Below, piece by piece: positions 39,501 through 50,430 of a stretch of DNA of 64,000 nt (position 1 is the stretch's first letter; every line of letters starts with the position of its first letter). The DNA is from Batillaria attramentaria (taxonomy: Eukaryota > Mollusca > Gastropoda > Batillariidae): the NCBI GenBank assembly GCA_018292915.2, contig JACVVK020000223.1:149501-213500 (forward strand), in the 5' to 3' direction. The notes under the pieces were generated by a model. The model was not told the origin of the DNA. It searched no databases and was given only the letters and a program-made list of their open reading frames with translations. A program made the position numbers and the translations under genes.

Positions 39501-40370
39501 GCTGTCTGTTTTAAAATTTTGCATTGGCATTTTCTTGGAATCTACAAAAACCAGAGGTTTTAAACTTTATATGGTGATAGACATTGATAAGAACTTAACA
39601 GATATACATGTATTCAATAGCCTTGTGTCAAGGTCAAGGCCGTACAAGCTATTTTTGTGAAACCGTAACATTGGCATTTTCTCAGAAACAACAAACAGCA
39701 GAGGCGCCAAACTTGCCATGCTAATAGACATTGATAAGAACTATATACCCATACCACTTTAAATGACCTTGACTTTGAGTCAAGGTCATTAAAGCTGTCT
39801 GTTGTCAATTTCAATATTACCGTCTTTGGAGAAACTACAAATACTAGAGGCATCCAACTTGGTGTAATGATAGACGTCTTATTTGAATGACCTTGGCCCA
39901 AGGTCAAGGCCATATAGTCAGTTTGGGGGAAAAGTGTAATATTGCCAGGAACTAAGAACACCAGAGACACCTTACTTGGCTTGATGATAGATAGTGGTAA
40001 GATTTTTTACTCTTGAATGACCTTGACCCATGTCACAAGGGAGCCATGGAGGCTTTTGCCTCTCTAGTTTTTCTCTGTCCGCGTCACCGTTAAAAACGAC
40101 CGTTTATCTTGCTATTGTCACTATACGAGCCCTATAAATGGGCTTTTTATGGTGTGCACGAAGTATGCGTGTTTGCGGGTACAGCAATGCGCAGAACTCC
40201 GTTCTAAATACCGTTACTGTTTGGAGTACATATTTGTCGGAGCACTTATGATAACCACACGTAAACACGGAGAGTGAGTGAGCGAGTTTTTAGGGCTTAA
40301 AGCCGCGCGGACCACAAAGACTAATTCGCGGCTGAGTGTGCCTGCACTACTTGAAAAAAAACAAACCCAA

Positions 40371-40457
<87 letters not shown>

Positions 40458-40793
40458 CACCAAAAATGTAACGTTGGACAGCTGATGCAAACTTGTGTAC
40501 GGGGCAGTATAACTTGAAACCTATGACACACAGGAGACGCTGCACCTTCATGCTAATTTATCGAACTCCCGATTACAATAAAAGCATAGAAAACAAATAA
40601 ACAAGTAGGTAAATCAAACATAAATACTAAGCGCATATACAGCAAATATTGCAACTTATCTCCCAAGCGCAGTAAACCAGTTCGCAGCACATGCCAACAT
40701 TACTTATTCCTAACCACTGGTCGTAAACAGAGAGAGAGAGAGGGGGTGGGTGGAGTTTTTGGGAGTTTAACGTCCTTTTCCACCACATAAGGG

Positions 40794-40833
<40 letters not shown>

Positions 40834-41347
40834 TCGACATTGAAGCAACCTGTCAGCTACACAAGACTGAATGAATTACTTTGAACTACTCATCACAAGG
40901 GAAAGTACCTGATTTTTTTTTTCAGGTGTGACACTCGGAGGCGAGTACTGTCGCGACCGCTACTCCTACTACACGTACTACACCTACAAATACTGTGCCT
41001 ATGGCTGTTGTAGTGGCGACTGTTGTGGGATGACGTGAGTATCTACTTTCTACTGGATTGGCAGTAGCAGTGCGTTTGGTAATGCAGTCGCCCACGATTT
41101 TCGACGAGAACTTTTATATGGAGCCACTGTTGTAGACTATATTGTAGTCTTCTCTGTCTTGTCTTTGTTTTTTTGTTTTTGTTTTTCGTTTTCTAGGCAT
41201 TAGTGAAACCAGCTCAAATCGATATCCCCCCCCCCCAAAAAAAAACAAAAAAAAAAACACACACACAACAACAACAAACAAACAAAAAACCCCAAACAAA
41301 CAATAAAACCAACAACAAACAACAGCAGCAACAACAACAATAAAACA

Positions 41348-41385
<38 letters not shown>

Positions 41386-42643
41386 CAAAAGCAACAACAA
41401 AAATCTGTGTAATCACTGTTTTAGGAGTCCACGTCAGTAACCTAATAATATTACATGCGACACCATCGGCAGGCATACTCTAGGCTCATTTCCATAACTT
41501 TGATTTTCCAGCTCGCATTCCAGATCAAAGAAAAAGAGGCCGCTATGGATGATAATTCAGATTCATATCCATGGGTGATAACACCTTACAACCATATGCA
41601 ATTACTTGAACATGTTGCCCACTGGCCCGCAGCCAACGAAATAATAATAATAATAATAATAATAATTATTATTGTTATTGTTTTTTTCTCTTTTATAATA
41701 AATATTATTTCTCTTTTATTTGAAGAGCATGGATCATCGTTCTCATCGTTATCGGCGTCATCGTCGCTGTCAGCGTTACCGTCGCTCTCATCTGCTGCTG
41801 CATCAAGTCTAAAGGCTCTACAGGGAGAGTTGTCCATCCGGTGCAACCCACAAGTGGGGTTACAGTCATCAACACCGGCTCATGTAGGAATATTTTAGAA
41901 ATTATTGTCCCTCCAAGTATATAGTATTTCATCGACTTCCGTGTGTTCCATTTTTTTAAGTCGTGAAAGAAGCTTTCTCATTTAAGCCCATTAGATTTTT
42001 TTAATGTATATTTAACATCCTGTTTTATTGTATGCCTTTTTGTTTTTAAGGATCTGGCAGAAAGGGGCCTCGCTTAGCCGCGAAATAGTCTTTGTAGCTT
42101 GCGCGGCGTAAAACCTTAACTAAATAACTCAAGGTATGACCCCTCCGCCTCCTCCTACACTTTGGGCTGGCTGTTTTCTTCTCAGTTATGTTGGCGTCGA
42201 ACAGGGGTGGGTGGGTGGGGGAGGGGAGGGGAAGGGAGGAGGGGGAGGGTGGGGGAGCAGGGGGTGGGGGGGGGGGAGGGAGGGGTTCATTCCACTTACG
42301 AACTTCTCAGGCTGTTACTCGAAAGGAGTGTTGCTCCATTTGGATACGGAAGCCGTTTTCTTAACTCTTTCCGGACGGACGGCCGCATATGCGGCCCTAC
42401 AGAGCAAATCGATTTCAGACGAACAGCCGCATATGCAGATCGTGTTTTTTTTTTTTTTTTTTTACAACATGACTAACAACAAAGATATTCAAATTTGACA
42501 GTTGAAATTTCAGCAATAGCTGCATAAATATGTTAGTCAACTATCCTGAACATTTCAAGTCTGTATCTTGTTTTGTTATTTTTTAATGTATTTTTCCTTG
42601 AACCTCACAAATCGGCACGTGTGTGTGTGTGTGTGTGTGCGTG

Positions 42644-42676
<33 letters not shown>

Positions 42677-43043
42677 GTGCGTGCGTGTGCGTGTGTGTGT
42701 GTGCGTGCGTATGTGTGTGCGTGTGCGTGTGCGCGCGCGCAGATCTATACAAACAAGAAGTAGATGTAATATCACCACTACTTACCCCCCACACCTCACC
42801 CTATCCACATCTTCAAATTAATTGTAAATAAATATTTCGTTCACAGCACAACAAACTACGGCCTGGGGGCAGCCTGGACCATACGGACCCCCTCCCTACC
42901 AGTCCGGACCCCCGGGGTACACCCAGCAGTACGGCTTCAAGCCAGGGCAGCCAGCCCCACCCCCTCCGGCCTACAGCGACCCCGCCTACCCACCTGGACA
43001 GTCTAACGCCTCACCCTTCGCTGCTGCTGCTAACAACGCTTAG
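36598..43043 (+). CDS. STMC6/CYYR1-like single-pass membrane protein, gene C
   Basis: Exons 36598-36646, 40926-41034, 41726-41883 and 42847-43043 have phases 1, 2 and 1 and encode 170 residues. The signal peptide is [17 protein letters not shown]. The ectodomain is Tyr/Thr-rich with six cysteines: [17 protein letters not shown] is followed by [11 protein letters not shown]. Exon 3 encodes the helix [20 protein letters not shown] ending in CCC, then [12 protein letters not shown]. The tail has [18 protein letters not shown] and [12 protein letters not shown] and ends AAAANNA. Exon 2 is the shortest of the four genes. Intron 1 (4.3 kb) is full of insertions, including a SINE split by a Ginger-like element and a 305 bp tandem array. 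Superfamily placement rests on architecture; function is unknown. Confidence 0.87.
36704..36875 (-). mobile_element. tRNA-derived SINE S1, full length, with 14 bp duplication
   Basis: TAACAGCATTTCAA flanks at 36690-36703 and 36876-36889, 60 bp after exon 1 of gene C. Confidence 0.94.
37231..37620 (+). mobile_element. SINE S1 split by a DNA transposon
   Basis: The head GGGGAGCCGG (37232-37241) resumes at CCGGGATAGCCGAATGG (37485 on). The uninterrupted sequence is seen at 31229 in the sister copy. It is truncated at 37620 after GGTGGAAAAG. Confidence 0.9.
37242..37484. mobile_element. 243 bp Ginger1-like MITE in a CCGG site
   Basis: The element starts TGTCG and ends TAACA, which fits TGTNR/YNACA termini. 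The longer TIR TGTYRYAGRATATTTCGGAA is imperfect. CCGG is duplicated at 37238-37241 and 37485-37488, with the target known from intact SINEs. The interior repeats TCCTAGGATA and GGATAAATCGGAA in both orientations. No integrase-like transposase is encoded. Confidence 0.82.
37621..37745 (-). repeat. Dispersed repeat, reverse copy of 28695-28832
   Basis: (TTCAA)n at 37621-37636 precedes TTACTTTACTTATCCCAGGA and the remaining shared blocks. Confidence 0.65.
37820..37975 (+). repeat. Dispersed repeat related to 41990-42130
   Basis: Both copies share TTTACATCTTGTTTTA-like, CTGGCAGA, TTAGCC and CGAA segments, then end in AACTAAC-type sequence. Similarity is moderate. Confidence 0.5.
38750..40050. 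repeat. Tandem array of ~305 bp units with nuclear-receptor-type half sites
   Basis: Unit starts near 38757, 39063, 39368, 39660 and 39930 each begin ACCTTAACATTGGCATTTTC or a variant. Each unit has two subhalves. One contains the palindrome TGACCTTGACTCAAGGTCA (38863, 39167, 39471, and decayed at 39763 and 39889). The other contains GCCTTGTGTCAAGGTCAAGG. Confidence 0.9.
40387..40456. repeat. (AC)n microsatellite
   Basis: CA repeat of about 70 bp in intron 1 of gene C. A tail fragment of a reverse SINE S1 lies at 40744-40790, between GA tracts. Confidence 0.95.
42618..42742. repeat. (TG)n/(TGCG)n microsatellite
   Basis: In intron 3 of gene C, about 100 bp before the last exon. Confidence 0.95.
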
Positions 43044-43434
43044 TTCTGCATAACGGTAGGTACGTCTGTCCATGCAAAGTGAATACATCTATCCCCCCCC
43101 CCCACCTCGTTAAAGAAATTGTCATCTACTATTTCGCCAATGTATGTTTATGTATATTACTTGTTGCGTGTTATTGGCCAAACCCAGACGTTTTGTCAAA
43201 TCCTATCATTAATATTATTTGTCCTGGCCGAAGTGCTTTTTTTTTTCTTTTTCTTTTTTTTAAAACATGGTTTTTGTTTCGCTGGCCAGTTTACATAAAC
43301 AAGTATTCAGGTGGTGGCAAAAGGACAGAAGCCTATATATAGCCTCCGCCTGTGAACATTCACAAGGTAGTACGGCGAATAGTGTGACAGCACACAGCAT
43401 AATAATAACAGTGAAAAGACAGGAGAGGGAGGAG

Positions 43435-43577
43435 GGTGGGTGGGTGTTTAGGGGTTTAATGTCTTTTTCCACCACATAGGGTGATATCAAAGACGGGGCA
43501 CCGATATTAGGCCCCAGCCGGGATAGAACTCACGACCCGAGCATTAGAAGTCCAACGCTCTACCATTCGACCACCCC
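43435..43577 (-). mobile_element. SINE S1, head replaced by poly-C
   Basis: Tail to A box is present, then a C run at 43576-43588. A short internal deletion lies in the AAATATTTG region. Confidence 0.85.
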
Positions 43578-44067
43578 CCCCCCCCCCAGGAGAGGGAGGA
43601 AGAGGGGAAGAAGGGAAAGTGAGAAGAAGAGAGAGGGAGGGGAAAGGAAGGACGGGGGAGGGGAAATTGGTTCGGTTGGTGCAGCTGACAGACTGCCCGA
43701 AGTACTTATCATATAATTATATGCCGCTTAGACCCTTTAACCAATTGTCAGTAGAATCGCGTCTGAATACCTGAAGTGCCAAATTTGTTTTGTTTGTTTG
43801 TTGCTTTTGTTTGTTTGCTTTTCTGACAATAGAGATTGCTGTCCTTTGTTTTCCCTCACAGCGCTGTCTTTAGATGCGGCGTGGGACTGTGTATATACCC
43901 ATGCGCCATCGGATGTCGGGGGGTGAATTTGGAGGGACACACCGGTCCTGCCCAACGCTCAGATTCCAGTCGTCATTTCTTTGCTTTCATTTTTGTGTTC
44001 TGTCTTCACATGTATGAACACACACCGTATTCATGTCAACCTGTTGGTGCTTGAAGTCTGTGCGCTA

Positions 44068-44156
44068 TTTGTGCTGGCTTTTTCATCGTTGCTCCGTCCT
44101 TGGTATCACCCTATGTGGTGGAAAAGGACGTTAATCCCCCAAACACCCACCCACCC
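44068..44156 (+). mobile_element. SINE S1 3' fragment
   Basis: From TGTGCTGGCTTTTTCATCG to CACCCACCC. The tRNA head is absent. Confidence 0.82.
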
Positions 44157-44252
44157 TCATTGCCGCCACCATAATGTCCGTTTTATCTCACGAGATTCTC
44201 GGCAAAGGAGGGTGTGTGTGTGGAGGGGGGGGGGGGGGGGCTGGCTAATTTT

Positions 44253-44400
44253 ATCTTTGCTGCTCCAGCTTACGTTCTGGAAGAATTTCGCTCGTGAGTG
44301 CGCCTGTACGCTCGAAATGCTTTATCGTGATTAGTACAGCTCTTAATGCGATACAATTATTGTTCACACTTTGCGCGAGTGGTCGAACATTGTGCGTGCG
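44253..44400 (+). repeat. Dispersed repeat R320, truncated forward copy
   Basis: TTCTGGAAGAATTTCGCTCG, CGCCTGTACGCTCGAAATGC and CTTTGCGCGAGTGGTCGAAC match the start of the family. It is cut by a TG tract at 44394. Confidence 0.72.
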
Positions 44401-45120
44401 TGTGTGTGTGCGTGCGTGCGCGCCTATGTGAGTGAGTGATACCAGTTCAACTCACCGCACCATGCTCTTTGTATTTTTCATATTTACATTTTATTCACAT
44501 AGACTATCCGCTTTTCAAAACATCGCTGGTTTGTGTTGTGCGAGGCAAAAAACAAAAAAACAAACAAACCCAAAAACAAATTGTTATGGTTATACTCTGT
44601 AAATGGACGAGTGCTTCCTTTCATAATAATAATGAGGAGGAGGAGGAGGATTTTGTAGGCGCCTGTACCCAATTTCTTGAATTGGCTCAAAACGTCGTGT
44701 GTGCTATTTCTCATTTTCTATTTTTTTTTAATATTTTGAAATACATGAAGTTTTAATCTTGCCTGTGATAAGATGACAAATTGTCATCTCCGTCCAACAT
44801 TCTTTATAATCATTTTCTACGTTAATCAATTGATTTTATTTTCTTCCCGTTTCTTCACACTGGTCATTTTATGGTCGTTTTCAAAGTGCCATCATTATAT
44901 ACGTATCGTGAGTAAACGTTCTTACACCATATCTTGATACCTTGTGTCAGGTGGTGTGTGTGTGTGTGTGTGTGCGTGTGCGCGCGCGCGCGCACCGTTT
45001 AATAAGCAGAAAACGCCCGGACACCACCTACTACACAAGCAGAACACTTTAATCCTTCGTATGTTTGACGCCAGAGAAGACCGCGACTCTTTAGGGCGAT
45101 GACTATGTAAAAACTGTTAA

Positions 45121-45316
45121 CCCTTTCACTGCCATTGTCGTAGGATGTCATGTTTCCTACCTGTACCTCCTTTGTCAAAATTGTTCTAAACTGATCAAGC
45201 TGTTCGAGAAGTGGCACTGTAAGAAGCAGGCTTTGTTTCTCTTCCTGCTTTGCGCCATCCGATATGCAAGGGTGTTCTCGGTTAGCGACCGTAAAAAGTG
45301 TTTGGCAGCGAAAGAG
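45121..45316. mobile_element. 196 bp piggyBac-like MITE
   Basis: Ends CCCTTTCACTGCCA and TGGCAGCGAAAGAG sit between TTAA at 45117-45120 and 45317-45320. Same ends as 27242-27411 with a different interior. Confidence 0.75.
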
Positions 45317-45539
45317 TTAAGTGTATAACCACAACAGTATCAGTGACAAAATGTGACAGCTCACGTACCGTCGGGAAAGAAACACAAACCACGGGCACCC
45401 AACAAGTCAAGTTGGTTTATTCCTGACCCCGATAGGTGTACATGAATCAGATGAATTACATGCATAACATCAACTCACTTGACACACAAACGAACTACAT
45501 ATCACACGAACATAGAACTGAAAGGTAACGAACTACATG

Positions 45540-45780
45540 CAACATATCAAAAAGTTAAATAAAGAGAACTACATGTAACAACAACCAAAGCAAAGCAAAC
45601 AAACTAACCTTGAATTCAAATAAAGAGGACTACATGTAACAACAACCAAAACATACAAACCATTAAATAAAAAGAACTACATGTAACCACAACCAAAGCA
45701 AACAAACCAACCAACCATGAATTTAAATAAAGAGAACTGCATGTGACAACAAGCAAAGCAAACAGACAAACCATGGATTT
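45540..45780. repeat. Tandem repeat with ACTACATGTAACAACAACCA unit
   Basis: Four imperfect units of about 50-65 bp, each with AAATAAAGAGAACTACATGT followed by ACAACAACCAAAGCAAAC. Confidence 0.85.
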
Positions 45781-46439
45781 GGCCAAAAAGACAGGTCTGT
45801 CAATGGTGTAATTAACAACAACCCGGCGGACACGATGGCTGCTGATGACAACAGGGGGGGGGGGGGGTACACCTATCAAGAGCATGCATGATAGTTACAG
45901 CGTTACATGGAGTAGACCGGCCGGAAATAAGAATTTTTCTTTTTTTTTGTTTCGTAACGAGAACTTTCTCTCTCTCGTATATAATTATCTGCTAAGGTCG
46001 CGACACTTAGCCTGATAACTATCCACAAACTGTCAAGTGAACATCGACAAAAGCATCCAAAAAGTGGCAGCACCTGTACCAAACACAAACTAAGGGCACA
46101 CGACAGATGGTCAAAGTCGGAGCGCTCGGGGGAGAAGGGGGGGGGGAGGGGTTTGGCAGGGCAAGAAAAAGATGACAGGTCTCTCAATAGCGTAATTAGA
46201 ACAAACCGGTGGTCACGGTATCCGCTGCTGACAATACAACTCAGCAGAAGACGTGTCAAGCAACCGCCTGTGATTGCTAATCCGCTAGTGACAAGTGTGA
46301 AACCTTTTAGCGCCTTTGTGGCGCCGTGTTTGCCGTAGGCTGAGGGTACAGGGAAAGGGTAGGTCTTGCGCAAGCGCTGTCGACTCCTTCCGGAGATTTG
46401 TCGCTCCGCCTACTGGGCGGGCCAGTGGCATAATCCGCG

Positions 46440-46545
46440 GCGTCCGATTGGCTGATGTAAATAGCAAAACCGCCTTCACTGCCGTCAGCCAATCGACGTT
46501 CATGTCTTCCATTGGATGTCAGCGCGGATGGGTATAAATAGTAGG
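46440..46545 (+). promoter_or_regulatory. Promoter of paralogue copy 1: inverted CCAAT pair and TATA box
   Basis: ATTGG (46447-46451) and CCAAT (46489-46493) face each other inside a conserved GC-rich stretch. TATAAATA is at 46533-46540. The arrangement and much surrounding sequence recur at 50333-50426. Confidence 0.72.
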
Positions 46546-46949
46546 AAAACTCAGTTTTTGAGTTACCCTCACACACCCCAAAGACACTCGCCTAGCCAAG
46601 CAGCCAAAGACACACGCCAGGAACAACTTGTCCTTAAGGGCCAAAAGCCATAGGACGTAAAGCAAGCTAATGATGATGATTTTTGAGTTACAACACGCCT
46701 GTCCGAGACGCTACGTTCGTTAACTTACAATCCACTGTTGGACACTGAATTGCTACAGCTTTGTCATGGCCAAGAATAAGAAACAAAGGAAATCACCCGT
46801 GATCAACAATAAGGTCAGTACTTTTGATGCTATACTACACTTTTTAAGTCTGATTTTATTTTGCTATGTGACTGAAACGTAACTACTAACACGTTGCTTC
46901 ATATCGTTAGAGCCTTTATACTTTAAGCCTTTTCCTTCTCTCTTTTCAA

Positions 46950-46989
46950 TGGTGGAAAAGGACGTTAAACTCCCAAACACCCACCCACT
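46950..46989 (+). mobile_element. SINE S1 tail fragment
   Basis: GGTGGAAAAGGACGTTAAAC and CACCCACC only, within the intron of copy 1. Confidence 0.75.
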
Positions 46990-47428
46990 CTTTCTTGCCC
47001 TTGCAACCCCCCCCCCCCCCCCACCATTGGAAGCGGGATAAGCGAAACTGTTGGCATTTGTTCGAAATTTTGTGACGGAAATTAACTTTATTAAAGCGTT
47101 GATGGCGTCTCAAAGTCGCTGTAACAGTGTGTAGATAATGCTTCTTTTTACACAAAATATGTCGCCTTTGCTTTTATCACAGACATACAAATTCAAATCG
47201 AACAAAATGGCCACATGAAAAGTACTGGAAAAACAAAAGACAAAACACGGTCATTGTTTACAAGAGCGCTGGAAAATTGTGTGATTCTATATCTTTACAT
47301 ATTTAGCATAATTGTCTTGGCATATTTACCGAGCCTCTCCTTCGTAGTTAAATTTAACAATTCACTCATCGTCAAAATGTTACGATAGTAGTGTGTTTTC
47401 AAAAAGTATTTTCTCCTGCGAAATATTC

Positions 47429-47513
47429 GTGCTTGTCTTTTTCTCGTTCCCCCATGTTTGATATTTCCCTTGCGTGGCGAAAAAAAAGTTAAACTCCCAA
47501 ACACCCATTCGCC
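47429..47513 (+). mobile_element. SINE S1 3' fragment shared by both paralogue introns
   Basis: CGTGCTTGTCTTTTTCTCG to CCCAAACACCCATTCGCC. The same truncated fragment sits at 51270-51357, so insertion preceded the gene duplication. Confidence 0.8.
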
Positions 47514-47572
47514 TTTTAATGCTTGTTGCACTCTGCTGTGTAGGACGGCAGTTGTAAATCTTAATTTCTTAA

Positions 47573-47620
<48 letters not shown>

Positions 47621-47632
47621 TGCGCGCGCGCT
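47573..47632. repeat. (TG)n microsatellite
   Basis: TG tract ending CGCGCGCG. The shorter counterpart at 51424-51460 occupies the same place in copy 2. Confidence 0.93.
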
Positions 47633-47907
47633 CTCTTGCTTGCATGTTCTTATTTTAAGGCGCCCTGAGATCCTGCGGGAGGTCTGGCGGAGTCCTTTAA
47701 ATGCACAGTATTATTTAATAGTGTATGTATAAGTAGAAGCGGTAACAGTAATTACACTGTAGAAACAAAACAAAACAAAAACAAAAATTGAAGCAAATCA
47801 GATCCCATGGCTATGTTCTAACTTTCTCCCAACCTTTCTCCGTTGCAGAAGGCCGACCGTGGATTGCAAAATGCTGCCAAGCTGCTCCCCTCCCGCCTGC
47901 ACGCTTA

Positions 47908-48995
47908 AGGCCGCGATCCACGATCAGACAGTGCGGGACCGCAGTGCGGGATCTGATGAGTTCCTATGGCAACCAGCAGATTCTTGACGTCACTATCAGA
48001 CAGTGCGGGATGCGGGATAGGGTTCAGCCGGCGCTAAGGCCGCGATCCACGACCAGACAGTGCGGGACCGCAGTGTGGGACGGACGTCTGAAGGCCGCGA
48101 TCCACGATCAGACAGTGCGGGACCGCAGTGTGGGACGGACGGCTGCGGGATCAGATGTCTGACGGGATGTAGCGCTCCACGTATCCCGCAGTGCGTGACC
48201 GGCGGACAGTCTGCCACTGGAGAAAGGTCGGCCTTCTTTTGTTGGGGTCAAGGGTGAAAAGGGCGTGTGCGCGAAGCTCGCAATTTGATTGGCTGTCTGA
48301 TGGCACCCGTCCCGCAGTGCGGGATAGAAAGTAGCGCCGGCTGAACCCTATCCCGCATCCCGCACTGTCTGATAGTGACGTCAAGAATCTGCTGGTTGCC
48401 ATAGAAACTCATCAGATCCCGCACTGCGGTCCCGCACTGTCTGATCGTGGATCGCGGCCTTGACGGGATGTAGCCCTCCACGTATCCCACAGTGCGTGAC
48501 CGGCGGACAGTCTGCCACCGGAGAAAGGCTGGCCATCTTTTGTTGGGGTCAAGGGTGAAAAGGGCGTGTGCGCGAAGCTCGTAATTTGATTGGCTGTCTG
48601 ATGGCACCCATCCCGCAGTGCGGGCTGAAAGTAGCGCCGGCTGAACCCTATCCCGCATTGTCTGATAGTGACGTCAAGAATCTGCTGGTTGCCATAGAAA
48701 CTCATCAGATCCCGCACTGCGGTCCCGCACTGTCTGATCGTGGATCGCGGCCTCTACTTTCAGCCCGCACTGCGGGACGCGTGCCATCAGACAGCCAATC
48801 AAATTGCGAGCTTCGCGCAAACGCCCTTTTCACCCTTGACCCCAACAAAAAATGACCGACCTTTCTCCGGTGGCAGACTGTCCGCCGGTCACCCACTGCG
48901 GGATACGTGGAGCGCTTCATCCCGTCAGACATCCGATCCCGCAGACGTCCGTCCTGCACTGCGGTCCCGCACTGTCTGATCGTGGATCGCGGCCT
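47908..48995. mobile_element. 1088 bp composite TIR element with TTA duplication (PIF/Harbinger-like)
   Basis: Ends are AGGCCGCGATCCACGATCAG and its complement. TTA is at 47905-47907 and 48996-48998. The empty site is preserved in copy 2 as GCTTACGCC. The end sequence also recurs internally in both orientations (near 48037, 48093, 48440 and 48735), and CAGTGCGGGA and its inverse occur many times. It looks like several MITE copies fused into one. No transposase. Confidence 0.88.
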
Positions 48996-49548
48996 TTACG
49001 CCGCCATGCTAGTCGTGATGCTTACATGTGCGGCCGAGAAAGTCGTCCTGACCATGAAGTGCCTCGTCGCCACACTTGTGCGTGGCGCATGTCACAAGGA
49101 CGATGCCATCGTGGGCGACAAGGCAAAGAAGGGGACGGGGACTACGGCGGAGAAGGAGAGGAAAGAGTTGCGTGTGTCTGTCAGCGTGCAGACGGACGAG
49201 GACAGGCACACGTTCCACTCGCCCGAGTCCTGCACGTGTAATGGCGGCCTCCAACGCGACAACAACAACAACAATGACCTGGACTGCGGGGGAGTGGCGT
49301 TCTTTCTCCGGCGCCATGCATACGGCGCTACTTCGGGCTCTGCTGAAGCTGTCACCACATCCACCGGCAGCAGCAGCAGCAGCAACGACGTCCCTTTCTC
49401 GCCAAACGCCGCGACCCAGACACCGTGCAGCCCTCTGGTGGTGGACGCGGTGTTCGTCACCAAAGTGATTGGACAGCTGCAGCTAGTGAAACTGTGGGCT
49501 AAGTACAGGCCACACTGAAACACTGACTCTTGTGTGTTTGTCGTGGAA

Positions 49549-49554
49549 AATAAA
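49549..49554 (+). terminator. Polyadenylation signal AATAAA of copy 1
   Basis: AATAAA 31 bp after the stop. Copy 2 has ATTAAA at 52353-52358, about 60 bp after its stop. Confidence 0.65.
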
Positions 49555-49752
49555 GTATGGCAAAATCCGACACTTTTACGTCTCAGTTTGCTTTTGGTTC
49601 AACTTCTCATGACGTATGACGTTGATTCTACACACACACACACACACACTCCCCCCCCCCTCTCTCTCTCTAGTATGGGTGAATACATGCATACCCAAAA
49701 CGAGAAAGCAGCATCCCAACCAAACCGGCCAAACCCAAATACAAACCACAAA

Positions 49753-49756
<4 letters not shown>

Positions 49757-49799
<43 letters not shown>

Positions 49800-49860
49800 C
49801 GTGTGTGCGCGCGAGAGAGAGAGATACGAGACCCCCCCCCCCCCCCCCCTTCTCTCTCGC
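49757..49860. repeat. (TG)n, (GA)n, poly-C and CT simple repeats
   Basis: Lies in the 3' flank of copy 1. The 3' flank of copy 2 (52525-52550) has a shorter TG tract in the same place. Confidence 0.93.
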
Positions 49861-50332
49861 TCTCTCTTGTGCATACTTATCTGCTAAGGTCGCGACGCTT
49901 TGCCTGATGACTATGCACAAACTGTCAAGTGAACACCGTCAAAAGCATCCAAACACTGGCAGCTCCTGCACCAAACACAAACGACGGGCGCACAACAGAT
50001 GATCAAAATCGGGGGAGTAAGGGGTGGGGTGTGGGAGGGCAAGAAAATGCCGATAGGTCTTTCATAGCGTAATTAGAACAAACCGGTGTTCACGGTATCC
50101 GCTGCTGACAATACAGCTCAACAGAAGACGTGTCAAGCAACCGCCTGTGATTGCTAATCCGCTGGTGACAAGTGTGAAACCTTTTAGCGCCTTGTGTCGC
50201 TTTGTTTTCCGTAGGCTGAGGATACAGGGAAAGGGTAGATCTTGCGCACGCGCTGTCGGCCGCTTCCGGCGATTTGTCGCGCCGCCTACTGGGCGGGCCA
50301 GTGGCATAATCCACGGCGTCCGATTGGCTGAC

Positions 50333-50430
50333 GGAAATAGCAAAACCGCCTTCACTGCCGTCAGCCAATCGACGTTAATGCTATTGAATGTTCAGAGTTT
50401 TAGTCGGCGCGGATGGGGTATAAATAGTAG
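50333..50430 (+). promoter_or_regulatory. Promoter of paralogue copy 2: inverted CCAAT pair and TATA box
   Basis: ATTGG at 50333-50337, CCAAT at 50365-50369 and TATAAATA at 50419-50426. It is near identical to the copy 1 promoter, including GTAGGAAAACTCAGTTT just downstream. Confidence 0.72.

Larger units (their letters stand above)
46766..49518 (+). pseudogene. Unrecognised two-exon gene, copy 1, split by a transposon
   Basis: Exon 1 (46766-46813) encodes MAKNKKQRKSPVINNK. Exon 2 begins at 47849 and is interrupted at 47908-48995 by a TIR element that brings a stop (TAA at 47906-47908). If the element and one TTA are ignored, the frame is intact to the TGA at 49516-49518, giving about 208 residues. 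Visible features are a mildly hydrophobic stretch (MLVVMLTCAAEKVVLTMKCL), a conserved core SVQTDEDRHTFHSPESCTCN, a Ser-rich linker and the ending VIGQLQLVKLWAKYRPH. A polyadenylation signal AATAAA is at 49549. I do not recognise the family. A 203 residue frame starting inside the element at 48907 reads into the host sequence, so a chimeric product cannot be excluded. Confidence 0.6.

Noticed and set aside
43860..44050. Exon-like frame with cysteines near GVGLCIYPCAIGC after a CACAG acceptor-like site
   Set aside because: No partner exons, no family resemblance and no conserved counterpart in the cluster.
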